This document shows, in pieces, positions 1 to 6,513 of a stretch of 10,856 nt of DNA; within the stretch, counting starts at the first letter, position 1, and each line of letters opens with the position of its first letter. The notes beneath the pieces are model-generated. The model had not been told where the DNA came from and made no database searches. It saw nothing but the letters and a program-made list of their open reading frames with translations. The position numbers and the translations under genes are program-made. Origin of the DNA: Methyloglobulus sp. (GTDB lineage Bacteria > Pseudomonadota > Gammaproteobacteria > Methylococcales > Methylomonadaceae); contig JABFSV010000304.1 of the NCBI GenBank assembly GCA_013140405.1, positions 1-10,856 of the forward strand. The letters are read 5' to 3'.

Positions 1-287
1 CAAAACTAATCGAATCATAAAACTCAAAGAAACAATCGTCTGTCTGGTTTGTAGAAAGTTGATGCAGGATCATGAATTACCGCTGTGGGTCGAGAACATA
101 ATATGAAAGCGAAAATTGCTGTTGCATCACCTAGCAAAATATCGCCAAAATAGTTACATAAGATAATATCAATTATTATAATAGCTTAGCTATATGTAAC
201 TGTTACCCCAGATTCTTATCGAATGCAGATAAGCAACTAGAATGCAACCATATTCGGTCAGTAACAGGCAACAAACAAAGGGCTTAT
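1..287. other. AT-rich stretch without an intact gene
   Basis: No open reading frame here has a plausible start and ribosome binding site. The stretch is AT-rich and contains one copy of a diverged 52-bp repeat (42-93). It leads into the truncated gene that becomes recognisable at about 288. The frame of that truncated gene stays open further left, but the residues there no longer look like an outer-membrane protein, so a junction or decay point probably lies near 280-300. Confidence 0.5.
42..93 (+). repeat. Diverged 52-bp direct repeat, copy A
   Basis: An ungapped alignment with 9670-9721 matches at about 42 of 52 positions, starting at GTCTGGTTTG and ending at GGGTCGA. Most differences are transitions, as expected for an old duplication. 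Both copies lie in gene-poor debris. The short word CATAAAA also occurs a little upstream of each copy. The origin is unknown: it could be a remnant of an insertion sequence or of a decayed gene. Confidence 0.55.
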
Positions 288-545
288 ATAAGCGCCACGT
301 TTTTAAACCCCTTCCTATCCTACACAACCCGCCAGCAAACAACCTACACGATAGGCACCGAAAGCACGTATGATTGGGAAAGAAATCAATGGCTGGTTCC
401 TGTGCTAGCAGGTGTCAGCCAATTGGTGACGTTTGGCACACAACCAGTGCAATTTTCAGGGTCTGCCCGTTACTATGCAGAAGCGCCAAAAGGAGGCCCT
501 GATTGGGGTTTGCGCTTTTCGGTTACCTTATTGCTCCCTAAGTAA
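288..545 (+). pseudogene. 3' remnant of a neuromedin-U-like outer-membrane transporter gene
   Basis: The frame ending at TAA 543-545 encodes about 85 residues with a clear outer-membrane beta-barrel ending. They include TIGTESTYDWERNQWLVPV, then AGVSQLV, QPVQF, RYYAEAPKGGPDWGLRF and a final SVTLLLPK. From memory, this is the C-terminal part of the 'transporter' family often annotated as neuromedin U-like or MetA-pathway porin-like, whose members run to roughly 250-300 residues. The N-terminal two thirds, the signal peptide and a start codon are absent. Just upstream the frame stays open but carries unrelated sequence. I call it a 5'-truncated pseudogene. If the window edge cuts a longer gene, the first 280 bases should still encode barrel strands, and I do not see them. 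Confidence 0.6.
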
Positions 546-615
546 AAGGCATGTAGCTAAGAATGTGTTGGTGGATAAGCATCTCACTTAAGATGGCTTA
601 TGCCAACTTTTCAGT

Positions 616-1182
616 TTATTGAAGCGGTGTATTCAGGTTGCTTCTGTCACCGATAATCAGGGTGTTATTCCAACTGTGCAACGCTTTCCAGCCAGCAGTA
701 TCTTCAAAATACCGAATGGACACTATAGTGGGCAAACTCGGGTTGCTGTAAACGGTGCGCTTGCCGCCACTTTGGGTGGTATTGGTTTCGGCAGTCCACG
801 CATTGCCCAGGCAATTTTGGATAACTTTTGCAGCCTCTTCATAATTGGCAATCGCTTGGCTTTCACCTTTTTCAACCTGCCATTCACAGGCATAGCTATG
901 TAATCCTGAACTCCACTCCCAAACCTGGCATTGTTTTGCACTTGGCAACACACCATCGGCAGTCCAAACGTTCAACTTCTTGGTAGTCGTTAAACTTTTT
1001 TTATAGTTGTTAAACTGGTTTGGGTGGTCATTAATTAATCCCTGTAAACGGGTGCAGGATTCAGTTTCTGAGACAGGTTCTTGTTTAACTGCGTTTGTGC
1101 CGCAAGCGCTTAACAATACTGTTGAAAGGCAAACAGCAACAACTGTGTGAGCCTGTTTTAATATAATTATTTTTTTCGTAAT
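616..1182 (-). CDS. Predicted lipoprotein of unknown function, probable ATT start
   Basis: The reading frame encodes about 188 residues. I do not recognise the family. Read from an ATT codon at 1182-1180, the N-terminus is a textbook lipoprotein signal: ITKK, a hydrophobic stretch through VVAVCLSTVLL, then the lipobox L-S-A-C with the lipidated cysteine at residue 27. The mature part is soluble and has several cysteines and tryptophans (CTRL, CQVWEW, ACEW, NCLGNAW), suggesting a disulfide-stabilised periplasmic domain. The only in-frame conventional start, TTG at 1116, would cut the signal peptide in half, leaving LSAC at the very N-terminus. No in-frame ATG exists in the signal region. AAGGGA lies just before the ATT, at somewhat short spacing. 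Either ATT is a rare start codon or an ATG has mutated and the gene is silenced. It is divergent from the 1478 gene. Confidence 0.7.
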   Translation of the reverse strand: MTKKIIILKQAHTVVAVCLSTVLLSACGTNAVKQEPVSETESCTRLQGLINDHPNQFNNYKKSLTTTKKLNVWTADGVLPSAKQCQVWEWSSGLHSYACEWQVEKGESQAIANYEEAAKVIQNCLGNAWTAETNTTQSGGKRTVYSNPSLPTIVSIRYFEDTAGWKALHSWNNTLIIGDRSNLNTPLQ

Positions 1183-1251
1183 CTTTCCCTTATAAAAATG
1201 TTAACGGCAAAAGTATAGAGGCTTAATTTTAAGTTGAGGAAATATTATCAC

Positions 1252-1292
1252 CGATTAATGCCCATATTTATTATCAATTTGTGCATTAATCG
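1252..1292. repeat. 10-bp perfect inverted repeat upstream of the lipoprotein gene
   Basis: CGATTAATGC at 1252-1261 is perfectly complementary to GCATTAATCG at 1283-1292, with a 21-bp AT-rich spacer. It lies about 70 bp upstream of the minus-strand lipoprotein gene, between the two divergent genes. A dimeric regulator site or a weak hairpin are both possible. ATTAAT cores are easy to obtain by chance in AT-rich DNA. Confidence 0.4.
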
Positions 1293-1402
1293 CTAAAAAT
1301 TTCTCTAAAGCGGGCATATCCTTTTGTTTTGCTATTAACAGGTTGAACTATGAATTTGAAGGCAATTAAAGCTCCAATTTCCGTTGAATTTCAGATATTT
1401 TC

Positions 1403-1441
1403 AATAATAGATGGCGTATCTTAAATACGCCATCTATTATT
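1403..1441. repeat. Perfect 17-bp-arm hairpin
   Basis: AATAATAGATGGCGTAT (1403-1419) pairs without mismatch with 1425-1441 across the 5-nt loop CTTAA. It lies upstream of the start codons of both divergent neighbours, so it does not sit where a terminator for either would be expected, and no uridine tract follows. A weak promoter-like pair, TTGAAT at 1384-1389 and ATAGAT at 1407-1412 (17-bp spacing), would overlap its left arm. The hairpin could be a 5'-leader structure of the 1478 gene, a regulator site, or a small mobile palindrome. Confidence 0.75.
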
Positions 1442-1477
1442 AAAGCGTTTGCCATGATCCTATTAAGGGGACGATTT

Positions 1478-2242
1478 ATGCACATTGTCTTACAACACAC
1501 CAAACAGGCCTGCTTTACTATCGGCCTTATCTCGGTATTCCTCATAGTCGGATGCACGGCCAAACAGCACCGACGGGTCGAGCAGTCCGGTTTCTTGGGT
1601 GATTATTCCCAACTCACTGAAAAAAAAGAGAATGAAGCCTTGTATGTGTACGTCAATCCTAAAGCCGATTGCCGAAAATATACCAAAGTCATCATAGACC
1701 CAATCACCTTATGGGCGAAAACGGACTCATCACCGTTGGCCACCCTGGATGAAAAAGATAAGAAAATGCTGATGACCCAAGCTTGGGGTGTGCTTTATGA
1801 CGGGATGCGGAAAGGCAACTTTCTAATTGTCGATAAGCCAGGTGAAGGTGTGATGCAAGTCAAGGCGGCGGTGACGGAAGCGGTCGAAGCCAAAGTCATG
1901 CTGGCCAATGCAACAGCGGTCGCCCCTTTCGTTTGGCAAGCGGCGACGGTATGGGGCATAGGCTCCGGGAAATGGCCGTTCCTGGGCGAATTGGCGGGCG
2001 AAATGGAAATCGTCGATTCGGTGACGGGCGAACGCCTGCTCGCCGGGGTTGACAAGGTGGTCGGCATGTTGGGTTCGAATATCGATCCGAGGGCGCGGTG
2101 GGACGATGTACGGAAAGGCTTTAACATCTGGCGCGACCGGATCGGCGTTCGGATGGCCAGTTGCCGCGAGACGGGTTCATTCGAGATGCCCAAAGACGAC
2201 CGGAGTTGGATGCATAAGACTTTTGAATATATGTCGCCGTAA
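1478..2242 (+). CDS. DUF3313-like predicted outer-membrane lipoprotein
   Basis: The gene encodes 254 residues from ATG 1478, chosen because AAGGGG lies 7 bases upstream; the in-frame ATG at 1454 lacks a comparable site. Residues 1-26 form a lipoprotein signal: MHIVLQHTKQ, a hydrophobic core, and the lipobox IVGC with the lipidated cysteine at 26. The mature protein begins with SGFLGDYSQL, then ALYVYVNPKAD and YTKVIIDPITLW. That pattern is the one I associate with DUF3313, a family of bacterial lipoproteins of unknown function. A hydrophobic, Gly/Ala-rich middle (VMLANATAVAPFVWQAATVW) is followed by GEMEIVDSVTGERL, as in the family, and a tail including RWDDVRKGFNIWRDRIGVRM. It is the first of the plus-strand envelope genes and precedes the broken porin gene. 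Nothing in the sequence tells its role; a function linked to the sulfatase is only inferred from proximity. Confidence 0.8.
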   Translation: MHIVLQHTKQACFTIGLISVFLIVGCTAKQHRRVEQSGFLGDYSQLTEKKENEALYVYVNPKADCRKYTKVIIDPITLWAKTDSSPLATLDEKDKKMLMTQAWGVLYDGMRKGNFLIVDKPGEGVMQVKAAVTEAVEAKVMLANATAVAPFVWQAATVWGIGSGKWPFLGELAGEMEIVDSVTGERLLAGVDKVVGMLGSNIDPRARWDDVRKGFNIWRDRIGVRMASCRETGSFEMPKDDRSWMHKTFEYMSP

Positions 2243-2307
2243 GTTTTTGGGCTTAAGATTAAAAAATATAAGGCGAACAATTGGATGATTGTTTTATTAA
2301 CACAGGA

Positions 2308-2439
2308 GGTTGTGGGTTAAATCTGTAGTTTTTGACGAACTTATCGGCTTCAAACTCGTGAGTCGCGTGTATTTTGGAGTGACAAACCTAGGTTTGTCAC
2401 TCCGCCCTGTCATATAAGTTACAGGTTTAACCCACTACC
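2308..2439. repeat. Nested palindromic, MITE-like element
   Basis: Two inverted repeats are nested. The outer arms at 2312-2327 and 2420-2435 start from GTGGGTTAAA and differ at one position over 16 bp; similarity continues a few bases outward (GGT). The inner core at 2376-2403 is a perfect 28-bp palindrome centred on CCTAGG and flanked by GTGACAAA. The whole lies between the lipoprotein stop and the porin start. Terminal inverted repeats around a short noncoding body resemble a miniature inverted-repeat transposable element or a REP-like sequence. The core alone could fold as a 13-bp hairpin acting as a terminator or as part of the porin leader. Confidence 0.6.
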
Positions 2440-2457
2440 ACACAGGACAAAATACCT

Positions 2458-3841
2458 ATGCACACGACCATTAAATTTACACTACTGGCTATCTTCCTGG
2501 TATTGAGCAATACCGTTCAAAGTGACGAAGCAGCTAGTGGGATAAACTTTTCGGGTGATATTCTTTCCCGTACCAAACTCACCGGCGATTGGGGCGGCAT
2601 CCGCAATGATATGGCGGCAAAGGGCGTGACCTTGGATTTGGATGCCACCCATGTGACCCAACATGTCGCGTCCGGTGGATTTGATGGTTCGCTGTTAGAC
2701 AAATTCCCCGGCAACCGTATCAGCAGTTTGTTGCCAGGGAATAGCGAGACGGCAAGCGATGCCATGTTCAACGTGCTGTTAAAGGTGGATACTGGAAAGG
2801 CAGGGCTTTGGCCGGGCGGTTTTTTGACTGTTGCGCGGGGAAGGTCGGGTTGGCGATGCGGTAGGGCTTCGTGCCGGCGGCATCATGCCGACGAATGGCG
2901 ATGCCCTGTCGCCGAATGTACCTGGGCATTCCAACAAAGATGTACTTGCGCTCAGTGAAATGACTTATGCCCAATTTTTGTCTGAAAAGTTTGGGGTAGC
3001 ATTGGGCCTGATCAACACCGCCGATGGCGATAAAAATGAATTTGCCGGATCATTGCGTTCCCGTTCCCATTTTATGAACGCTGGGATGCGCTTTTCACCC
3101 GTGGTTTTAGGCACTGTGCCGGTAACAACATTGGGCGTGACGGCTATTTTCTTGCCCACTAAAAATATCGTTGGGACGATGGGCTTTGTTAATTCGGAAG
3201 AATCGGCGGGCTACAACCCTTTCGACCGGGATAAGGGGACGACCTTCCTGACCGAATGGCAAATCAGCCACACTATTTTTGGCGTGACCGGAAAGCAAAC
3301 GCTAGGGTTCGCCTATGGGTTCGACCGAAATAGTTTGGATTTCGGCGCTGATCCCCGTTTTCAGCTTGCGTCCCTGGTCACTACTGGGGAGACGGTCAGA
3401 ACCAACGCCGACTCCTGGGTGCTTTATTATAATGGCCATCAATATATTCAAGGTGATGCCGAGGGCGGCTGGGGGCATTTCTTGCGTGCAGGGGTATCGG
3501 ATGGCCACCCAAGCCCGGTCAAATGGAATGTCGCTTTCGGTGTGGGCGGAGTCGGTATGGGCTCTTGGCGGCCAAATGACAATTGGGGCATAGGCGGATA
3601 TGCACTGGGTGCAAGCAATGAACCTTTGTTAAACCGCTTGGGCATCAATGACGAAACCGGTTTCGAAGCCTTTTACAATATCGCTGTTGCGCCCTGGTTT
3701 CATGTAACCGCTGACGTGCAGCACGTTGATTCGGCGATAACAGGCGTAAATATTCCAGCCATAGGCCCATTGCCAGCCGTAAATATACCCGGCCCGAAAG
3801 ATGCCTGGGTGGTTGGGGTTAGGACTAACTTGAATTTTTGA
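2458..3841 (+). pseudogene. OprB-family carbohydrate-selective porin, interrupted by one frameshift
   Basis: Two overlapping frames together encode a porin of about 460 residues. The first has a signal peptide (MHTTIKFTLLAIFLVLSNTV, cleavage near VQS-DEA) and the OprB hallmark LTGDWGGIRNDMAAKGVTLD at about residues 41-60. It loses homology just after WPGGFLTV. The second frame resumes with GEGRVGDAVGLRAGG and runs through repeated barrel strands to VGVRTNLNF, whose terminal Phe is typical of outer-membrane proteins. The frames differ by one extra base near 2830-2841, which contains CGCGGGG. Deleting one G restores a continuous reading of the expected type. OprB proteins form outer-membrane channels for sugars and other small solutes. 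ATG 2458 has AGGA about 10 bases upstream. The rest of the gene is intact, so the lesion is recent or a sequencing/assembly error. Confidence 0.85.
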
Positions 3842-3928
3842 TGCCATGGCTTTGTAGTCGCAATAGTTGAGGAGCATCCTGATAATGTAAAGGCTCCTAA
3901 CAAAGCTTTAGTTAGGCTGAAAAAGTAA

Positions 3929-4051
3929 ACTGGAGAAATAGTGATGCATCTCCCCAAAGAAAATTTCTATCTCATGCTTCGCTTGTATGGCGGCGACGAA
4001 CAGATCCAGACCGGAAAGTTTCCCGTTCCGGTGGTGCAGAAGGTGAAGTAG
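3929..4051 (+). pseudogene. Short 3' remnant, possibly of a DUF1254/DUF1214 protein gene
   Basis: The open frame from 3929 to TAG 4049-4051 encodes about 40 residues, including KENFYLMLRLYGG and a proline-rich end (KFPVPVVQKVK). The combination 'aromatic, hydrophobic, LRLYG' recalls the C-terminal DUF1214 part of DUF1254 proteins, but the stretch is too short to be sure. The frame is closed by TAA at 3926-3928. ATG 3944 with an upstream GGAG could start a 35-residue peptide, yet the sequence reads as the end of a folded domain. I call it a remnant. It lies 87 bp after the porin stop and 60 bp before the next gene. Confidence 0.4.
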
Positions 4052-4111
4052 AGCTGAAAATGATATAGTTTGGTTGCTTATTTCGAAACACTCACAACCA
4101 GGGGCTTATGA

Positions 4112-4384
4112 ATGAAAAATGGGGCATTATTTTTACTTGTTCTACTCGTGTCTTCCGTTGCCTATGCAGAAAAAAAACCGCTTGACCTCCAATTAGATCA
4201 TTCGGCTATCTATAAAGATGCATCCAAGGATTCTTCTTGGATGCATGATGAAAATCATCAGTCTTCAGGGCAGCGGTTGTCCAACCAATGCCAAGAAATG
4301 GCAAAGCAGATAAAAGCCTTGAAAGGAAAACCGCAACGCAAATTTACCTTACAACAACGATATGAAGCCGAATGCTTAAGGTGA
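4112..4384 (+). CDS. Small secreted protein of unknown function
   Basis: The gene encodes 90 residues. ATG 4112 is preceded by GGGG at 4101-4104 at suitable spacing; an ATG at 4108 is in another frame and leads to no comparable protein. The N-terminus is a short Sec signal (MKNGALFLLVLLVSSVAYA, cleavage after AYA-EKK at about residue 19). The mature part is about 71 residues, highly charged and hydrophilic, with two cysteines (in SNQCQEM and at EAECLR) that could form a disulfide in the periplasm. The C-terminal half, QEMAKQIKALKGKPQ followed by LQQRYEAEC, is probably helical. I do not recognise the family. It sits between porin/remnant sequences and the sulfatase. Confidence 0.65.
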   Translation: MKNGALFLLVLLVSSVAYAEKKPLDLQLDHSAIYKDASKDSSWMHDENHQSSGQRLSNQCQEMAKQIKALKGKPQRKFTLQQRYEAECLR

Positions 4385-4705
4385 AACTTTTTACTCCCGG
4401 TACGGTAGGATAGACCGGATGCGAATTGTGGTGGGAAGGAGCTGCATCATTCTCTTGCAGCTTATATTCGATGGAGGATTCATTCTAATGCTAACCATGA
4501 AGAATTTAACCGATGCCCGTAAAAATTAATGCCGGAGTTTTATTGAATAACTTATGTTACGTAGTTGAGGGATATCCTCTTCATGCCGCGCCGAGTACTA
4601 GCGTTTTTATCAGGAATAGCCCGAAGGGGGGGCGGCAAGGAAAGTATATAATGCACCGATCACTACGCGTAAGTTTGGCAATTGTCCACCTTTAAGGAGA
4701 AGGTC
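4385..4705. other. Gene-free interval before the sulfatase
   Basis: No convincing gene lies in these 321 bases. A 7-bp-arm hairpin, AGCTGCA (4440-4446) with TGCAGCT (4456-4462), lacks a uridine tract. A GGAGGA followed by ATG at 4488 opens only a 13-codon frame. TATAAT at 4647-4652 is a perfect -10 hexamer about 55 bases before the sulfatase start, but no good -35 is visible at 16-18 bp, so promoter assignment is weak. The open frame at 4513-4695 has no ribosome binding site or recognisable protein. Confidence 0.45.
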
Positions 4706-6325
4706 ATGAAAACCAACCACCACTTTAGAATCGCCGGTCATGTGTTATTTATGACCATGCTGTGCGTACCCTATGCGTTTTCAAAAAGTGCCGGCCCCGC
4801 CAAAGATCCATTTGACGAGACCGTACACGTCGCGGATTATTTGGAACCGGCGATTCCTCGACCACAACAGGCGAAGATCGCGAGCGACAAACTCGCCGCG
4901 CTCCGCGCCAAGACGGGACGTGCGCCCAACATCCTCATCATCGTCGTGGACGACATGGGATGGGGCGATCCGGGCGTTTACGGCGGCGGCGTCGCCATCG
5001 GCGCGCCGACCCCGAACATTGATCGCCTCGCTCACGACGGGCTGAAGCTCACGTCCTTTTACGCGCAGTCGCTCTGCACTCCCTCCCGCGCGGCGCTGAT
5101 GACGGGCCGTATGCCTCCGCGCAGCGGACTCACGCGTCCGTTGCTGACCGGTGAAAATCCGAAGGTGAATCCCTGGGCGGACGAGGACACGACGGCCAAG
5201 CTATTGTCCGCCGCCGGTTATCGCACGGCGCTCGCCGGCAAGTGGCATCTCGGCGAGATGGAGGGTACGCAGCCGCATCAGGTCGGTTACGATGAGTATT
5301 TTGGAATTCTCTCCGTGGTGTCGGAGATGTCGCAGGTGATTGATGGCAACCTCTACCCTGACTTGGTGAACAAACCGGCGCGCATGGCGGCGGTGAGCAA
5401 GCTCGTCCTGCCGGAAATCACGGCTGGCGAAAAGGGCAAGCCCACACACGTCGTGCAGCATCTCAAAACCACCGAGGAATTGGGCATGCTCGACCAGCAG
5501 TTCGCTGATTTCTCGGACAAATTCATCCGAAGCAGCGTGACACAGAAGAAGCCGTTCTATCTGGTTCATGCCTTCTCGCGTCTGCACAACGACAACTATC
5601 CCGCACCCGGCTACGCTGGCAAAAGCCCCGCCGCATTTCCTTACAAGGACGCGGTCGTGGAAGTGGATGACATCGTCGGTCGTTTGATGAAGACGCTCAA
5701 GGAAACCGGGCAGTTGGAAAACACGCTCGTGTTCTTCACGTCGGACAATGGTGCGAACGAAGATGTCTGGCCTGACACGGGCTATCAACCGTGGCGCGGC
5801 GGCAAGGGCACGACCTGGGAAGGCGGCGTGCGCGTTCCCGGTATCGCTTACTGGCCCGGGATGATCGCAGCCGGGCGCGAGAGCGATGGTCTCTTCGACA
5901 TCACGGATCTCTTCAATACCTCACTTGCCGTTGCAGGGGAGACGAAGCGTATTGAAAAGACCCGGTACATTGATGGCATCGACCAATCCGGCTTTTTGCT
6001 GGCGGATGACGGCAAGTCCGCCCGCCAGACGGTTTTCTTCTATTCCGAAACCTCGCTCACGGCGATGCGCTGGCAGGAATATAAGATTCACCTCAAGGTC
6101 TTCCAGACGGATGTCGCGCGTCAGAACATTGACGAGTCCACCCTCGTGCCGACAGGCACGACACCGTGGGTGTTCAACCTCTACACCGATCCGAAGGAGC
6201 AACGGAGTTCCGGCCACCGCTACTTTGAATGGGGGTTGCCGCGAGTTGTTGGTTTCATCAAGGCTCACGCCGGAACTTACCAGAAGTATCCCATGAAGAA
6301 CCTTGGACTCGATGTGCCGAGCTAA
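4706..6325 (+). CDS. Secreted type I (formylglycine-dependent) arylsulfatase-family sulfatase
   Basis: The gene encodes 539 residues from ATG 4706, which has AAGGAGA five bases upstream. Sulfatases of this family hydrolyse sulfate esters using a formylglycine made from an active-site Cys or Ser. A signal peptide (core GHVLFMTMLC, cleavage near AFS) points to periplasm or outside. Visible family motifs: PNILIIVVDDMGWGD at 75-88 with metal-binding Asp82/Asp83; C-T-P-S-R at 124-128 inside SLCTPSRAALMTGR, so Cys124 is the modified residue; GKWHLG at 178-183; FSRLH at 290-294, which I associate with an SRMH/SRLH arylsulfatase subgroup; TSDNGA at 345-350 with metal-ligand Asp347/Asn348; and GGKGTTWEGGVRVPG with Lys367. 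Length is normal and all key residues are present. The substrate cannot be read. The gene is visibly richer in G/C-ending codons than its neighbours, which suggests transfer. The FGE-family gene downstream is a likely activator. Confidence 0.95.
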   Translation: MKTNHHFRIAGHVLFMTMLCVPYAFSKSAGPAKDPFDETVHVADYLEPAIPRPQQAKIASDKLAALRAKTGRAPNILIIVVDDMGWGDPGVYGGGVAIGAPTPNIDRLAHDGLKLTSFYAQSLCTPSRAALMTGRMPPRSGLTRPLLTGENPKVNPWADEDTTAKLLSAAGYRTALAGKWHLGEMEGTQPHQVGYDEYFGILSVVSEMSQVIDGNLYPDLVNKPARMAAVSKLVLPEITAGEKGKPTHVVQHLKTTEELGMLDQQFADFSDKFIRSSVTQKKPFYLVHAFSRLHNDNYPAPGYAGKSPAAFPYKDAVVEVDDIVGRLMKTLKETGQLENTLVFFTSDNGANEDVWPDTGYQPWRGGKGTTWEGGVRVPGIAYWPGMIAAGRESDGLFDITDLFNTSLAVAGETKRIEKTRYIDGIDQSGFLLADDGKSARQTVFFYSETSLTAMRWQEYKIHLKVFQTDVARQNIDESTLVPTGTTPWVFNLYTDPKEQRSSGHRYFEWGLPRVVGFIKAHAGTYQKYPMKNLGLDVPS

Positions 6326-6355
6326 ATTGGCGCGACGGAAGGCGCAGGGATAGCC

Positions 6356-6393
6356 TGAACTTGTCGAAGCGCATACCACCTTCGACAGGTTCA
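6356..6393. repeat. Inverted repeat of the TGAACTTGTCGAAG type
   Basis: TGAACTTGTCGAAG (6356-6369) pairs with CTTCGACAGGTTCA (6380-6393), with one mismatch over 14 bp and a 10-nt loop. Similar dispersed palindromes containing TTCGACAGGTTCA are common between genes in many proteobacteria. It lies 30 bp after the sulfatase stop, so it may also slow or terminate transcription, though no uridine tract follows. The remaining interval up to the next gene at 6514 holds only that gene's leader. Confidence 0.65.
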
Positions 6394-6513
6394 ATACCCA
6401 AGGAGCACCCAAAGGGCATAAAGGCGAACAGAACTTATTGCCTCACAAGGCCGAAGCTAGAGGAATAAATTGATGCCGGTGTATTTATGCCTAAATAACT
6501 AAGAGGATAACCC

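Noticed and set aside
1366..1563. 65-residue minus-strand open frame
   Set aside because: It runs through the perfect hairpin and the signal peptide of the well-supported lipoprotein gene on the other strand.
2820..2845. Programmed ribosomal frameshift in the porin gene
   Set aside because: OprB porins are not known to use one. The T6 run lies upstream of where homology is lost, and a single extra base in the G-rich stretch explains the change more simply.
3896..3916. CCTAAC/GTTAGG hairpin as porin terminator
   Set aside because: The stem is short and bulged and is followed by an A-rich stretch rather than a uridine tract.
4513..4695. 60-residue open frame upstream of the sulfatase
   Set aside because: It has no ribosome binding site, no recognisable domain and an unlikely composition, and it lies in a spacer with promoter-like and hairpin sequence.
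5201..5788. 195-residue open frame antisense to the sulfatase
   Set aside because: It is a by-product of the GC-rich codon use of the sulfatase gene, which has complete motifs on the plus strand; the antisense protein is histidine- and arginine-rich with no family features.
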